Below, piece by piece: positions 29,040 to 39,175 of a DNA stretch of 64,000 nucleotides. Below the pieces are notes generated by a model. It worked only from the letters and a program-made list of their open reading frames with translations. It had not been told where the DNA came from and did no database searches. Each line of letters begins with the position of its first letter. Within the stretch, counting starts at the first letter, position 1. The translations under genes were made by a program, and so were the position numbers. The stretch lies in the NCBI GenBank assembly GCA_021521415.1, contig JAIQDT010003583.1, positions 1 to 64,000 of the forward strand. Reading direction: 5' to 3'. The DNA is from Bidens hawaiensis. Its lineage: Eukaryota > Streptophyta > Magnoliopsida > Asterales > Asteraceae.

Positions 29040-32000
29040 GAACAGTTGAACAGGGCTGCCAACAATCTTTGGATTGTAGATAGCGGCTGTTCCCGGCACA
29101 TGACTGGCAACAAACACTTGTTGCAAGATTTAAAACCTGTTCAGGGAGCTAGAGTTAGTTTTGCTGGTGAAAGTGGAGGACGAATAACTGGAAGAGGAAC
29201 AGTGTCAAATGGGAGGATGACACTAGAGAATGTGAATTTTGTGGAGGAGTTAAAGCACAATCTGCTAAGCGTGTCGCAGATTTGTGATAAAGATTATACT
29301 GTCCATTTCACGAAAGATGAAGCGATTGTGTTAAAGCCTGGTTTTCAAATACCAGAAGAATGGATTGTGATGAAAGCTCCACGTGAGACAAACACTTATG
29401 TGATGGATATGAGGTCAACTGTAATGATAACTGGAGAATCATGTTTACTGACAAAAGCTAGCGAATCTGAATCGGAGCTGTGGCACAGGAGGATGGGACA
29501 TATTCATCTTCGGAAGATGAACTACCTTGTCAGAAATGGGCTTGTGATTGGTGTTCCTTTAAAAAATTTCAACTTTGAAGATAAATGTATTGCATGCAAG
29601 AAAGGAAAACAACATAAGAAAAGCCATCTCACCAAGAAGATTAATTCAATAGGTGGTACTCTAGAGTTACTTCATATGGATCTCTTCGGTCCAGTGAATG
29701 TACAAAGTCTTGGCGGTACTTCCTACTGCTTGGTGATAACTGATGATTACTCGCGATACTCGTGGGTATACTTTCTGAAAACTAAAGATGAGACTGCTCA
29801 GATGGTAAAGAATCTAATTACAAAAGTTGAGAATATCATGAGCAAATCAGTTAAGTACATCAGAAGTGACAATGGGACGGAGTTCAAAAATTTTGAAATG
29901 GAAATCTTCTGTCTTCAGAAGGGCATTGAGCATCAATTCAGCGCTCCGTATACTCCACAACAGAATGGAGTGGCTGAAAGGAAGAACCGAACGTTGATAG
30001 AAGGAGCCAGAACTATGCTGGCTGACTCAAAACTTCCTGTGATGTTCTGGGCTGAAGCGGTGGCTACAGCCTGCTATGTTCTGAATCGGGTGTTAACGGT
30101 TAAGAAGCTTGGAAAAACGTGTTATGAGCTTATGCAAGGAAGGAAGCCCAACTTGTGCGGTCTTGAGCCATTTGGGTCTCCTTGTTCGATTTTGAAGCCT
30201 AACTCGAAATTTGGGGAAGTAGCTGATGAGGGAATCCTCGTTGGTTACGTTGTTGGGACCCCCAACAGACGGATCTTCAATACTTCCACTTGCAAGGTGG
30301 AGGTGGTCTGTAACACTGACATTACTAGTTACCAACCGCCAAAACCAAGCAATGGACCGGCGGAGCTCTTTGACTATGTTAAACTTTTTAAGTCGTTTAA
30401 CGTGCCTGATCTGGAGATTTCTGAAGTGGAAGAAACTACTGCGACGAAGATGATTTTTGATGAGGAAGAGAATTTACTGCACCATCAGATGACTGAAACA
30501 TCTCAACCTTCCACATCAAACCCTTTCAATACCCCTGCGGCCTCAACTGAAGACGAATTCATTAATCCGTTTCACTCTCAGCCTGAAACAACCATAGATG
30601 AGCTCTCTTCAAACTTAGAAGACAATCTGCATGTCGGTGCTGTACCGACCACGAGAATTCACAAGAATCACCCACTGGAGAATGTTATAGGTGATGTGTC
30701 CTCCGGTGTACAAACCAGAAGTAGTTTGACCGAGAACACCTGTGTCTATACCAGCATAAGAGACACAGGTATACTGAATGAATGTTTGTACTCCTGCTTT
30801 ATAAGCCAAATTGAACCAAAAAATTATCAAATGGCTTTAAAGGACAGCTCGTGGGTCGATGCCATGCAGGAAGAGTTGGCTCAGTTCAAGAAGATGGAAG
30901 TGTGGACTTTGGTTGAAAAACCAAAGCATGTGCATGCTATAGGCACAAAATGGGTGTTCAAATGCAAGAGAGATGATAAGGGAATAGTCGTGCGTAATAA
31001 GGCGAGGCTGGTGGTTAAAGGTTTCAATCAACAAGAGGGTATTGATTACAATGAAGTTTTCGCTCCTGTTGCCCGGTTAGAAGCAATTCGACTGTTTTTG
31101 GCATTTGCTGCTTTTAAGAAGATGAAGGTTTTTCAGTTGGATGTTAAGAGTGCGTTCCTTAACGGGAAAGTTGATGAGGTTGTGTATGTTGAGCAACCTC
31201 CGGGTTTTCCAGACCCGGACTTTCCTGATCACGTATACAGGTTGAGCAAGGCATTATATGGGTTACATCAGGCTCCTCGGGCCTGGTATTCAACTTTATC
31301 TGATTACTTGCTGGAAAATGGTTTCGAGAGGGGGTTGATAGACAGCACGCTTTTTGTAAAGAGAGATGGATGTGACTTCCTGCTGGTTCAAGTCTACGTG
31401 GATGACATAATTTTTGCAGCCACAAGAGTATCCATGTGTCAGGATTTTGAGGACGTCATGAAGAAACGATTCGAGATGAGTGCAATGGGTGAACTAACTT
31501 TCTTTTTAGGTTTGCAGGTGGATCAAAGGAAGGATGGTATGTTCATTCATCAAACGAAATATGTTCATGATGTGCTGGAAAGATTCAAGATGGGGGACAG
31601 TTCTCCATTTGACACACCAATCTGCGTCAATCACAAACTGGGAACTGAATCAGACGGTGACGCGGATGTGGACCCTACTCAATATCGGGCGATAATAGGT
31701 TCTTTGATGTATTTAACTGCTTCTAGACCTGATATTATGTTTGCTGTTTGTCTTTGTGCTCGTTTCCAGGCAAACCCAAAGGAATCTCACATGAAAGGTG
31801 TGAAGAGGATCTTGCGGTACCTCAAAGGCAAGCCGAAACTAGGGTTGTGGTACCCGAAAGGTGGAGACTTTGAACTGATAGCATACTCGGATTCTGACTA
31901 TGGTGGTTGTAATCAGAGTCGGAAGTCAACAACGGGAGGCTGCCAATTTCTTGGAGGAAGATTAGTTTCATGGCAGTGCAAGAAACAAACATCGGTTGCA

Positions 32001-32342
32001 ATTTCAACATGTGAAGCTGAATACATGGCAGCATCCAACTGCTGCTCCCAGGTTTTATGGATTCAGCAACAATTGCGCGACTACGGTTTGAATTTTCTAC
32101 TCTCTCCCATTTTAATTGATAACACTGCCGCAATCTCAGTCATTAACAATCCCGTGAAGCATAGTAAAACAAAGCATATTGACATTCGTCATCACTTCAT
32201 ACGGGATTGTGCTGAGAAGAGACTCATAAAGATCGAAAAAGTTGATACTCTTGAAAATCTTGCTGACTTGTTCACAAAAGCTTTTGATAAATCAAGATTT
32301 CTTAACCTGATTGAGCTTAACGGGATGGTCAATCCCGAGTAA
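29040..32342 (+). CDS. pol: Pol polyprotein (PR-IN-RT-RNaseH), intact, copy 2
   Basis: 1100 codons from the proposed acceptor; the frame is open from 28953 but has no ATG before the protease, so expression needs fusion to Gag. Order: aspartic protease (DSG at 29079-29087); HHCC integrase zinc finger; integrase catalytic D (about 29678), D (29868) and E (about 29976, QNGVAERKN); RT (KARLVVKGFNQ, QLDVKSAFLNG, LYGLHQAPRAWY) with YVDD at 31395-31406; RNase H (SDSDYGG, CEAEYMAAS, DNTAA). It makes and integrates the cDNA. No frameshift or early stop is seen. The sequence is of the SIRE/Maximus type as judged from RT motifs, by memory of the family rather than search. Confidence 0.95.
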   Translation, partial: EQLNRAANNLWIVDSGCSRHMTGNKHLLQDLKPVQGARVSFAGESGGRITGRGTVSNGRMTLENVNFVEELKHNLLSVSQICDKDYTVHFTKDEAIVLKPGFQIPEEWIVMKAPRETNTYVMDMRSTVMITGESCLLTKASESESELWHRRMGHIHLRKMNYLVRNGLVIGVPLKNFNFEDKCIACKKGKQHKKSHLTKKINSIGGTLELLHMDLFGPVNVQSLGGTSYCLVITDDYSRYSWVYFLKTKDETAQMVKNLITKVENIMSKSVKYIRSDNGTEFKNFEMEIFCLQKGIEHQFSAPYTPQQNGVAERKNRTLIEGARTMLADSKLPVMFWAEAVATACYVLNRVLTVKKLGKTCYELMQGRKPNLCGLEPFGSPCSILKPNSKFGEVADEGILVGYVVGTPNRRIFNTSTCKVEVVCNTDITSYQPPKPSNGPAELFDYVKLFKSFNVPDLEISEVEETTATKMIFDEEENLLHHQMTETSQPSTSNPFNTPAASTEDEFINPFHSQPETTIDELSSNLEDNLHVGAVPTTRIHKNHPLENVIGDVSSGVQTRSSLTENTCVYTSIRDTGILNECLYSCFISQIEPKNYQMALKDSSWVDAMQEELAQFKKMEVWTLVEKPKHVHAIGTKWVFKCKRDDKGIVVRNKARLVVKGFNQQEGIDYNEVFAPVARLEAIRLFLAFAAFKKMKVFQLDVKSAFLNGKVDEVVYVEQPPGFPDPDFPDHVYRLSKALYGLHQAPRAWYSTLSDYLLENGFERGLIDSTLFVKRDGCDFLLVQVYVDDIIFAATRVSMCQDFEDVMKKRFEMSAMGELTFFLGLQVDQRKDGMFIHQTKYVHDVLERFKMGDSSPFDTPICVNHKLGTESDGDADVDPTQYRAIIGSLMYLTASRPDIMFAVCLCARFQANPKESHMKGVKRILRYLKGKPKLGLWYPKGGDFELIAYSDSDYGGCNQSRKSTTGGCQFLGGRLVSWQCKKQTSVAISTCEAEYMAASNCCSQVLWIQQQLRDYGLNFLLSPILIDNTAAISVINNPVKHSKTKHIDIRHHFIRDCAEKRLIKIEKVDTLENLADLFTKAFDKSRFLNLIELNGMVNPE

Positions 32343-32353
32343 CCATGTTCTAC

Positions 32354-32356
<3 letters not shown>

Positions 32357-32392
<36 letters not shown>
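32357..32392 (+). repeat. Internal poly(A) tract after pol, copy 2
   Basis: 36 uninterrupted A about 15 nt after the pol stop. A second A-rich tract with (AAAT)n follows at 33106-33165. Confidence 0.95.
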
Positions 32393-32394
<2 letters not shown>

Positions 32395-32401
32395 TCTTTA
32401 T

Positions 32402-32690
32402 TGCTTAAAATTAGTCGGTTATCTCAGTTTGATGGACATCTCCTCGGATATGTTTTGGTCCTTGTTTTCGATTTAGGAGATGAGGATAGCCATTAACCGG
32501 AAGACTGAAAGTAACTGGGGCAGTCTTGACATGTTTTCTTTCAGTTGCTGAAAATTAGTCGGTCATTCTTAGTAAGAAGGACACATACTTGTATGTGGTC
32601 GGTCCAGTTGATCCAAGGATCTTCAGGATAGCCGTTTACCTGATGACTTTGACATGATTGGGGCAATTGAAGTCAAAATTTTTTGTGGGA
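32402..32690 (+). repeat. Duplicated stem-loop module after pol, copy 2
   Basis: As in copy 1: two direct repeats starting AAAATTAGTCGGT, with ACATCTCC-tc-GGATATGT (32436-32453, one mismatch) and CACATACTTGTATGTG (32582-32597), each followed by GGTCC. The region to 33776 is conserved with copy 1 without a shared open frame. Confidence 0.7.
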
Positions 32691-33132
32691 AATGAAATTA
32701 CTTTTCAAGTCTATTACTTCGTAAGAAGTTCTTTGCTATGTTTAACAGAAAATTGATCCAACCTTGGAAAATGATAGATATACTGATTGTGTGTGCTTAG
32801 CTAGTGAAGTTATTAGGCTTAAAAGGCTTTAGAACAGTCATTGTATGTCATGGTGATTTTAATGGTGCGTAAAAGTGTATGTGATACTAACTTAAATTTA
32901 CTCGAATTTATGTGGAAACTCCTTAAGAGTTTTGCATGGCTTCATACATATCTTTTCGAATGATAGGCAGAAAGGCGACTACCCAGTCATACACGAGCCC
33001 GTGAGTGTTCTGATTCCCGTAAAGAAAGCATCTCAAGACACTGCAGTGATCCAGATTCGGGACTTGCAGTAGTTTAGTACTCCGATGTAAATACTGATGT
33101 TGATTCAAAAAAAAAAAAAAAAAAAAAAAAAA

Positions 33133-33163
<31 letters not shown>

Positions 33164-33776
33164 ATTTTATTCATGTATCATTTTTGTACTTATGAGAAAT
33201 AGTGACAATCAAGACGAGAACCGAGACTTCTCAAGATTTCTCAAGTTTGGAGTAAGAAGAAAACGGGAAGCAGACAACAAGTATCTACAAGTTAATCAGA
33301 CACTACGGGTCGAAGTCAATTCGGGGTGACGTGGGTATAGCCAAATACGCTTTGAGAATAGATAGAAGTCATCATTACCTCTGAGTTGTTGCCATCTTAA
33401 ATTTTTGAGCTTAACTGAACCTTAATCCGTATCACAGAAACAATGATAACCATTTAAGTTATTACATGCTTACAACCTGTCTCTCTATGTCATAATACAG
33501 CCAAACACGGATCCAAGTGACAGTCACATAGCTAGTATGATTCCTGTTCGGATCTTTTCAAAAACGTAGTGGTCCCTGACTAGACTGAAATTTGATCCCT
33601 TATTTCGTTAAAATTATATAAGTATTTTCTGTTACGTAGTTATTTTATTTTTATTATTTTATTATTATTATTATTGGTTACTTGGACATAATCATTTTAG
33701 TTATAACTCTTTTTGGAAGTTTTCAAGGTTAAATGACAGATTTTTCAAACTTAAAGGGCTGATTTTGAAGGTACTG

Positions 33777-33883
33777 GCGAAGTTGTTGAATTTGGCGAAG
33801 TTGTTGAATTTGGCGAAGTTGTGCTTAACTTCGCCATGGCGAAGTTAATCGTAACTTCGCCAGACACAACTCCGCCCTATATA
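33777..33883 (+). promoter_or_regulatory. Candidate internal promoter for ORF3, copy 2
   Basis: Three GGCGAAGTTGT units and the hairpins with AACTTCGCC (33777-33862) are followed by CTATATAC (TATATA at 33878-33883). Same order as in copy 1 and in both LTRs. Confidence 0.55.
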
Positions 33884-34003
33884 CGTTATGTCACTGTGCT
33901 CATTTGTTATCTTCCGGCGAACATATATTCACTAAACCCTACGGCAATCTTTATACTCAATCGTCTTTTCGATCTTGTGTTTCTTGTTACTATTATTCGT
34001 GTG

Positions 34004-34560
34004 GTATGTGTTATCTCTTGCGTCTTACCTCTCTCGTTCGTAATAGTTTACCCGGTTCGAGACCTCGGATCGTCGGTTTTTCAAAACCAAGTTTTTCCGA
34101 CCCTTTGTTACGTGCTCATGGACGAGCCTTACGTCTCAAATCCTTTGAAATACGTTGTTCTTCACTTATAAATCATCGATTTTGTCCGAAAACCATCGGA
34201 CAAAATCGATTGAATCTCAACAGTCGCTGGTTCTGGTTCTGGCGAAGTTAAGGTTTTGGCGAAGTTATCATCAACTTCGCCAGTGGCTGAAGTTCGCCAA
34301 TGGCGAAGTTGTCCCCAACTTCGCCCTCGGCTTAAGTTCGCCAGTGGCGATGTTAACCGTAACTTCGCCAAGAATTTAACTTCGCCTATTTCCAATGCCT
34401 TATCAGTTTTCAGACGAACTTAAGGACGAAGCGAAGTTGTCTCCAACTTCGCCTCATCCTTAACATCGCCTGTACTGGTTACCTCACAACTTCGCACTTG
34501 GTAAACCGCGAGCTTGTGATTTCGGTTTTAAACGGTTCTAACTTGATTTGTTTTGTGCAG
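34004..34560 (+). other. Candidate 5'-UTR intron of ORF3, copy 2, with hairpin array
   Basis: The donor GTG|GTATGTG at 34004 matches the GGTATGTGTT of copy 1. The acceptor TTTTGTGCAG ends at 34560, after TTCTAAC, two bases before the ATG. Hairpins GCGAAGTT-N6-AACTTCGCC fill 34243-34480. A second conserved donor-like GTGAGT lies at 33001. Confidence 0.5.
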
Positions 34561-34562
34561 AT

Positions 34563-37353
34563 ATGGCTGCTGTTGGAGGAACTGGTGGTAATGACGGTGA
34601 TGACCAACGACGACAATTCTTTCCATCCCACAACCAATATATCACCTTAGATCCGGATGCACGAGGCTTAGATGATTTCAGGGAGATTATCACATTTCTC
34701 CAGCGATCAAGGATATTTCATGCTATAACGACAACATTGCCCATCTCCCTACCAAACATTGAGGACTTCTGGGAGACAGCTTACCTTGATTGCAGGGCTG
34801 AGCCTTCGGTGATTAGAGCAACCGTAAATGGCCAAAACATACAATTCTCTTCTGAGGATATACGGTTGGCTCTGCAATTCGGTGCAGAAACCAGAGATGA
34901 CCCTACGGAATTCACAGCTCCTTTCCGTGATGGAGCATATTTGAGAATGGGCTATTCGGGTCCACTGGGGGACTCACAAAGGAGGAAAGGCTTTCTGCTG
35001 GACCAATGGCGGTTCTTGATGCATGTGTTGATTGTTTGCATGTCCGGCAGGAAGGCGGGGGACAGACGGAATGGGGGCAACGATGCAATCGGCTATGCTT
35101 GCGCTGACTTATAATCGCAGATACTCATTTAGTCAGATGATATTCTATGAGATTGATCGCCAAATACGGGCTGCGGCGCGCGAGCGATTCACTATGTATC
35201 CGCGCTTCTTGCAGATGATTATCAATCACATTGCTCCGTCTCTACCGCAACGGCGCCCAATCCGATACGTTGAGGGTGTATCCAAGCGTATCTTCGCTCA
35301 GTGCAGGACGTCAAGCACACGGAGCAACCCTGAGCGTCGTCCCAGGCATACTCCTCTTTTCGGGTATCTAATTAACCCAGAGTATGTCCATGCAGGCGGG
35401 GATGAGTTCAGGGATCCACAACAACATCAGGCGGCAGCACCTCCTGCTGTATCTGCTGCGCCTGTTGTCACTTCTGCTGCTGTGCCAGCTACTTCATCGC
35501 AGGCTGTGTCTGCTGCTGCAAACATTGATCTGGATGCTGCCTTCAGTGGACACGGTCTGTTCGATATGGATCTCTCGGGTTCTCAGATTTTGGGTACTAC
35601 CTCAGCGGCTACTTCGGTAGCTGAAACCGAGCTGGATGAAACATTTGCTGAGGCCAGACGGTTGTTGGTGACTCGGGAGAGGATATCGGGTAAGCGGCCG
35701 AGGGCTGTGGATGAGGATGAAAATGATGAAGATGAGGAAGAGGCAGTCCAAGTTGTGCTGAGACGCTCACGTCGAGAACGACAAGGTATGGCCACTGGAG
35801 CGGGGGAGACTTCAAGGTACGTACGATTTGCTCCGCCTGCCTTGTCAGGTATGTCTCTATTGCCTACTACTGCACAGGTTACTGCGGTCGAGGCGTCGGC
35901 ACCAGTAGTTGTGTCGCTACCACCCCAACTGGTTGATCCCCCGGTGGTAGTTGCACGCTTCGTCGAATCAACAATTACAACAACTGCAGGGTTACCTAGG
36001 GTACCACCTGCGGTCACTTCTGCTACTGAGGTTCCACCAACTCCATCGCCTGCTTCAGACTCTGAACGGATTGCTTCGCTGGAGCGTATTGTTACTGAAC
36101 AATCGAAGACCATTGAACGCCTAGTGGAAGCCAATCAAATCCAAGCCGCCCTCCTGGTAGAACACGGACGAGTTATCGATGCCTTCAAGGAATTCTTGGC
36201 ATCTCAGGGGGAGACGACTTGCAGGGGCGATGAGTTGAGAACAAAGAGACGACAAGATCATGACGATGATCCCAATGCACCTTCGGGTGCAGGTGGTGAG
36301 CTGCCAAGAACCTCTCAGGCTCTTGGGGCTTCCACAACTGAGGGGGAGTCAACTGATGCAGCGGGTGATGATGTTGTGGATGTTGATGACGATGCTGATG
36401 TTGAAGATGTCATCGATGCTTTGAAGGACTTAGATGAGGAGGAGGATGATGACTGTGTGAATGATGATGACGTGTTGCCCGTGGAGGAGATAGAAAGGAT
36501 TGGAGAAAAGATTGATGTGGTAAATGTGTTGGAAGAAGGAGAGATCGTGGATGATGCAGTGGAACATGAGATTCCAGCTGTTGAAAGAGCAGATTTTGGG
36601 GATAAGAATGTGGTAGATGAGATGGTGTGGGAAGAGCAGCCTAGATGGAAGGAAGAATATGCTCATTGGTTTGTCAAGACCAAGAAGCCTGCTGTTCCAA
36701 CCATGTTCAGAAAGAGCTACAACATTAAAGGGTATGCAGAGGCGAAAAAGGGGATTATTTGTTGGATTTATGATGAACAGCTCAAGTTGTTTGTGGTGAA
36801 GCGTTATGATGGCGTTCAATATTTCAAGAGAATGTTGAGATCGTTCAACACATTGCCTGAATGCGAAGTAAAGGACTTGGCCAGGTTGGGCCTGATAAAC
36901 AGAAGCAACGACAATATGGCTAGAATGATTGAGAAGATAATGTGGAAAGAAGGAGTAAAAGAAAAGAAGTTCGAGTTGCTAAAGCCACAAACGGGAAAAT
37001 TAGTGAAGGATACAGAAAGAGGTATGAGAGCAGATGGTAAACCGTGGATGGTGATGAAGTACAAACCAGTCCGATGTATCAAGGAGGTACCCATGAAAAC
37101 TATGCCTCAAAATGTACTGAAAGATCTGAAATGGTGGTATGTGGATTGCGAGACAGCTGAGGCGGTTATGGAAGATGAGGACGAACAAGAAGTACTTCGG
37201 GTTTATGACCCGATGCATCTTGTTAATCTATCGCAGGCTGATCTGGAAGTGCTGAACAACAAGAAGATCTTCTACATTCCTGCTTGGAAGGATCAAGCGA
37301 GGAAATATCAAGGAGTTGTGTCGGTTTGTGTGAGAGAAGGGGCGCACGCGTGA
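34563..37353 (+). pseudogene. ORF3, copy 2, broken by one extra G
   Basis: Same unknown protein as 14249-17029: N-terminal conserved region, Ala/Thr/Pro linker with RRSRRER, coiled-coil-like segment, acidic segment and conserved C-terminal region ending VREGAHA. A run of five G at 35057-35061 (after GRKAG) has one base more than expected from copy 1. The first frame stops at 35114 and the rest continues in the next frame to 37353. The 39-bp duplication of copy 1 is absent. As the LTRs are identical, this is either a very young mutation or an assembly error. Confidence 0.9.
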
Positions 37354-37400
37354 AAGTGCAAGATTACAAGACTCAGAGATCAAGATATGAAGCTACTGCC

Positions 37401-37409
37401 AAGGGGGAG
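37401..37409 (+). other. Polypurine tract, copy 2
   Basis: AAGGGGGAG two bases before the 3' LTR. Confidence 0.92.
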
Positions 37410-37411
37410 TC

Positions 37412-37843
37412 TGTTGGTACATGTTTGTCAGTAGTTCATAGTCTAGTATTTGTTATCGAGTCTGTAATATAGTTAATGGTTTGTTTATGGTTTGTTTTGT
37501 AAACTAGCGAAGTTATCAGCAAGTTCGCTATGGCGAACTTGCTGATCTAGCGAGGTTACTGACAACTTCGCCAGTGGCGAAGTTGTCGTGTTTAAATAGA
37601 ACGTTTCAGCAGAGAACGAAGGTTAGGGGTTTTGGTTTTACGTTTTGTTTCGTTTTGTTCTCTGTAACAGTGACCTACTGTCACGGGTTTGGTTATTCAA
37701 TATAACGTGTTTACCTTATAGCTCGTGTTCATTGTTCGTGTATTCAATCTATACAATATCTACGCTCGTATCTATATACGCAGGGATTCCGCACCTGCGT
37801 TGTTAGAGATTTCCCGTATACGATCCACGTCCAGGAACCTACA
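37412..37843 (+). repeat. 3' LTR of copia copy 2
   Basis: 432 bp; I found no difference from the 5' LTR. Stem-loop at 37778-37800. It is followed by the TSD ctttt. Confidence 0.95.
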
Positions 37844-38049
37844 CTTTTGTTATAGGCATTATTCTTTCTGAGTGGCTAAAACAAACAATATACTAACAAG
37901 TAAGAATGTGTAAATAATTAAAAGCTTAAATGTCCGTTTTTGTATGCCATGGAAGTTACATGTTGGTAAAATTTTATTGACAACCTTTTTTTCTAACGAA
38001 AAATGAGTAAGTTAGAGAGGTTTGATTTGTACGTTATATCCAATGTTTT

Positions 38050-38200
38050 AAGACCAGACCGGACCGGCCTAACCGACCAGATTCCAGTACAAAAACCGGT
38101 TCGGGTCATGGCTTTGGCCCGTTTTCTAAAACCCGGCCGGTTTTGCCGGTTTGGTGGTCGGACCGGACCGGACCGGCGAACCGCTGGGTGAACCGGTAAA
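38050..38200. repeat. CCGG-rich patch (ACCGG/CCGGTT motifs)
   Basis: Dense GACCGGACCGG and CCGGTTT motifs in AT-rich DNA. Similar patches lie at 44700-45430 and 63150-63430. No coding signal. The rest of 37849-38258 is unremarkable AT-rich DNA. Confidence 0.7.
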
Positions 38201-39110
38201 ATGATTTTTGTCTTTAAAAAAAATAAAAAATATCAGTATTCATCTAGAACAAAATAAATGTAACAATTCGGATTTTTTTAATTTATTAGTTTAATAACCG
38301 TAACCCGACCCGTTTCTATATTTGGGAAATTTAAATGATAAATATCGCATTTACCGAATAATTATTATTTTATTATTAAATTTCTTAACATACCTATTTA
38401 ATATTAAAAAATATATATAAATAACTTTTAAAGATATGCATTTTGAACCCTTAACTATACTTTAACCTATTTCTGTTTCCATCTCAATAGTTCAGAACTA
38501 ATTTGCAATTTGTATTATACTTTATCCATAACCCATTTCTTGATATGGATATCCAGGAACCCATACCCGTATCCACTTGGGGTTTCTTGGACCCGAATTC
38601 AAGAATCGCTATCTTGGGCTATAATCTTGGTTTATTTGATGAAATTGATCTTGTGAATCGCGTATTATTATCAACTTCGGCCTAACCGACAAGTTATATA
38701 AGCTAATTATACCAAACCTTGATCCGTTTTCCATCTTAAACAAACTGACACTCATATTAACCTCTTGATCACGAAATCGGTTGTTTTATTTCAATTAATT
38801 TGAAGTATAACATCCTTATATAATGGCCGACACAACCCTTATATATAATTAGTTTGAATTGAACATTTATTGACTCGTTTATACTCACCTTGAGCCGTCC
38901 TGTTTGAATCTCGTTCACCCTCGTTCGATCGGTGTTTGAGGTAATTAAATACATGTTTATGTTCGCGAGATTATGCTTAACAATAGCCCCATGATTGATT
39001 TGATCAAACATATCAGATTTGATCAAATCAATCGTTAGGGTTCTTATTAGAACTGAGTTGTTTCAGCATTTGTTTATATTTATTGGTAAGTGTACAAAAA
39101 ACTAGACACT

Positions 39111-39175
39111 GGCAGCCCAGTTGGTTAAACATATGAATCACGGAGGACAGGTCGCGGGTTCGACCCCTGCACCCT
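39111..39175 (+). other. tRNA-like block in the LTR (T-arm/B-box motif)
   Basis: GGCAGCCCAGTTGGTTAAAC resembles a tRNA D-arm/A-box and GGTTCGACCCC (39157-39167) a B-box inside a small T-arm hairpin. No full cloverleaf can be drawn, so it is not called a tRNA gene. Related LTRs have such a motif at a similar depth (see 320, 22570, 58208). Confidence 0.5.

Larger units (their letters stand above)
25378..37843 (+). mobile_element. Full-length Sirevirus-like Ty1/copia element, copy 2 (12.5 kb)
   Basis: Two 432-bp LTRs, which I read as identical, and the TSD ctttt (25373-25377; 37844-37848) show a very recent insertion. Gene order equals copy 1: gag, pol, poly(A) tract, stem-loop module, internal promoter, ORF3, PPT. 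Gag and pol are open throughout, so it may be autonomous for transposition. ORF3 has one extra G. The LTRs differ from copy 1 by many substitutions and indels, so the two are distinct subfamilies rather than parent and daughter. Confidence 0.95.

Noticed and set aside
39111..39175. tRNA gene
   Set aside because: Only the T-arm and a D-arm-like part are seen; acceptor and anticodon stems do not form.
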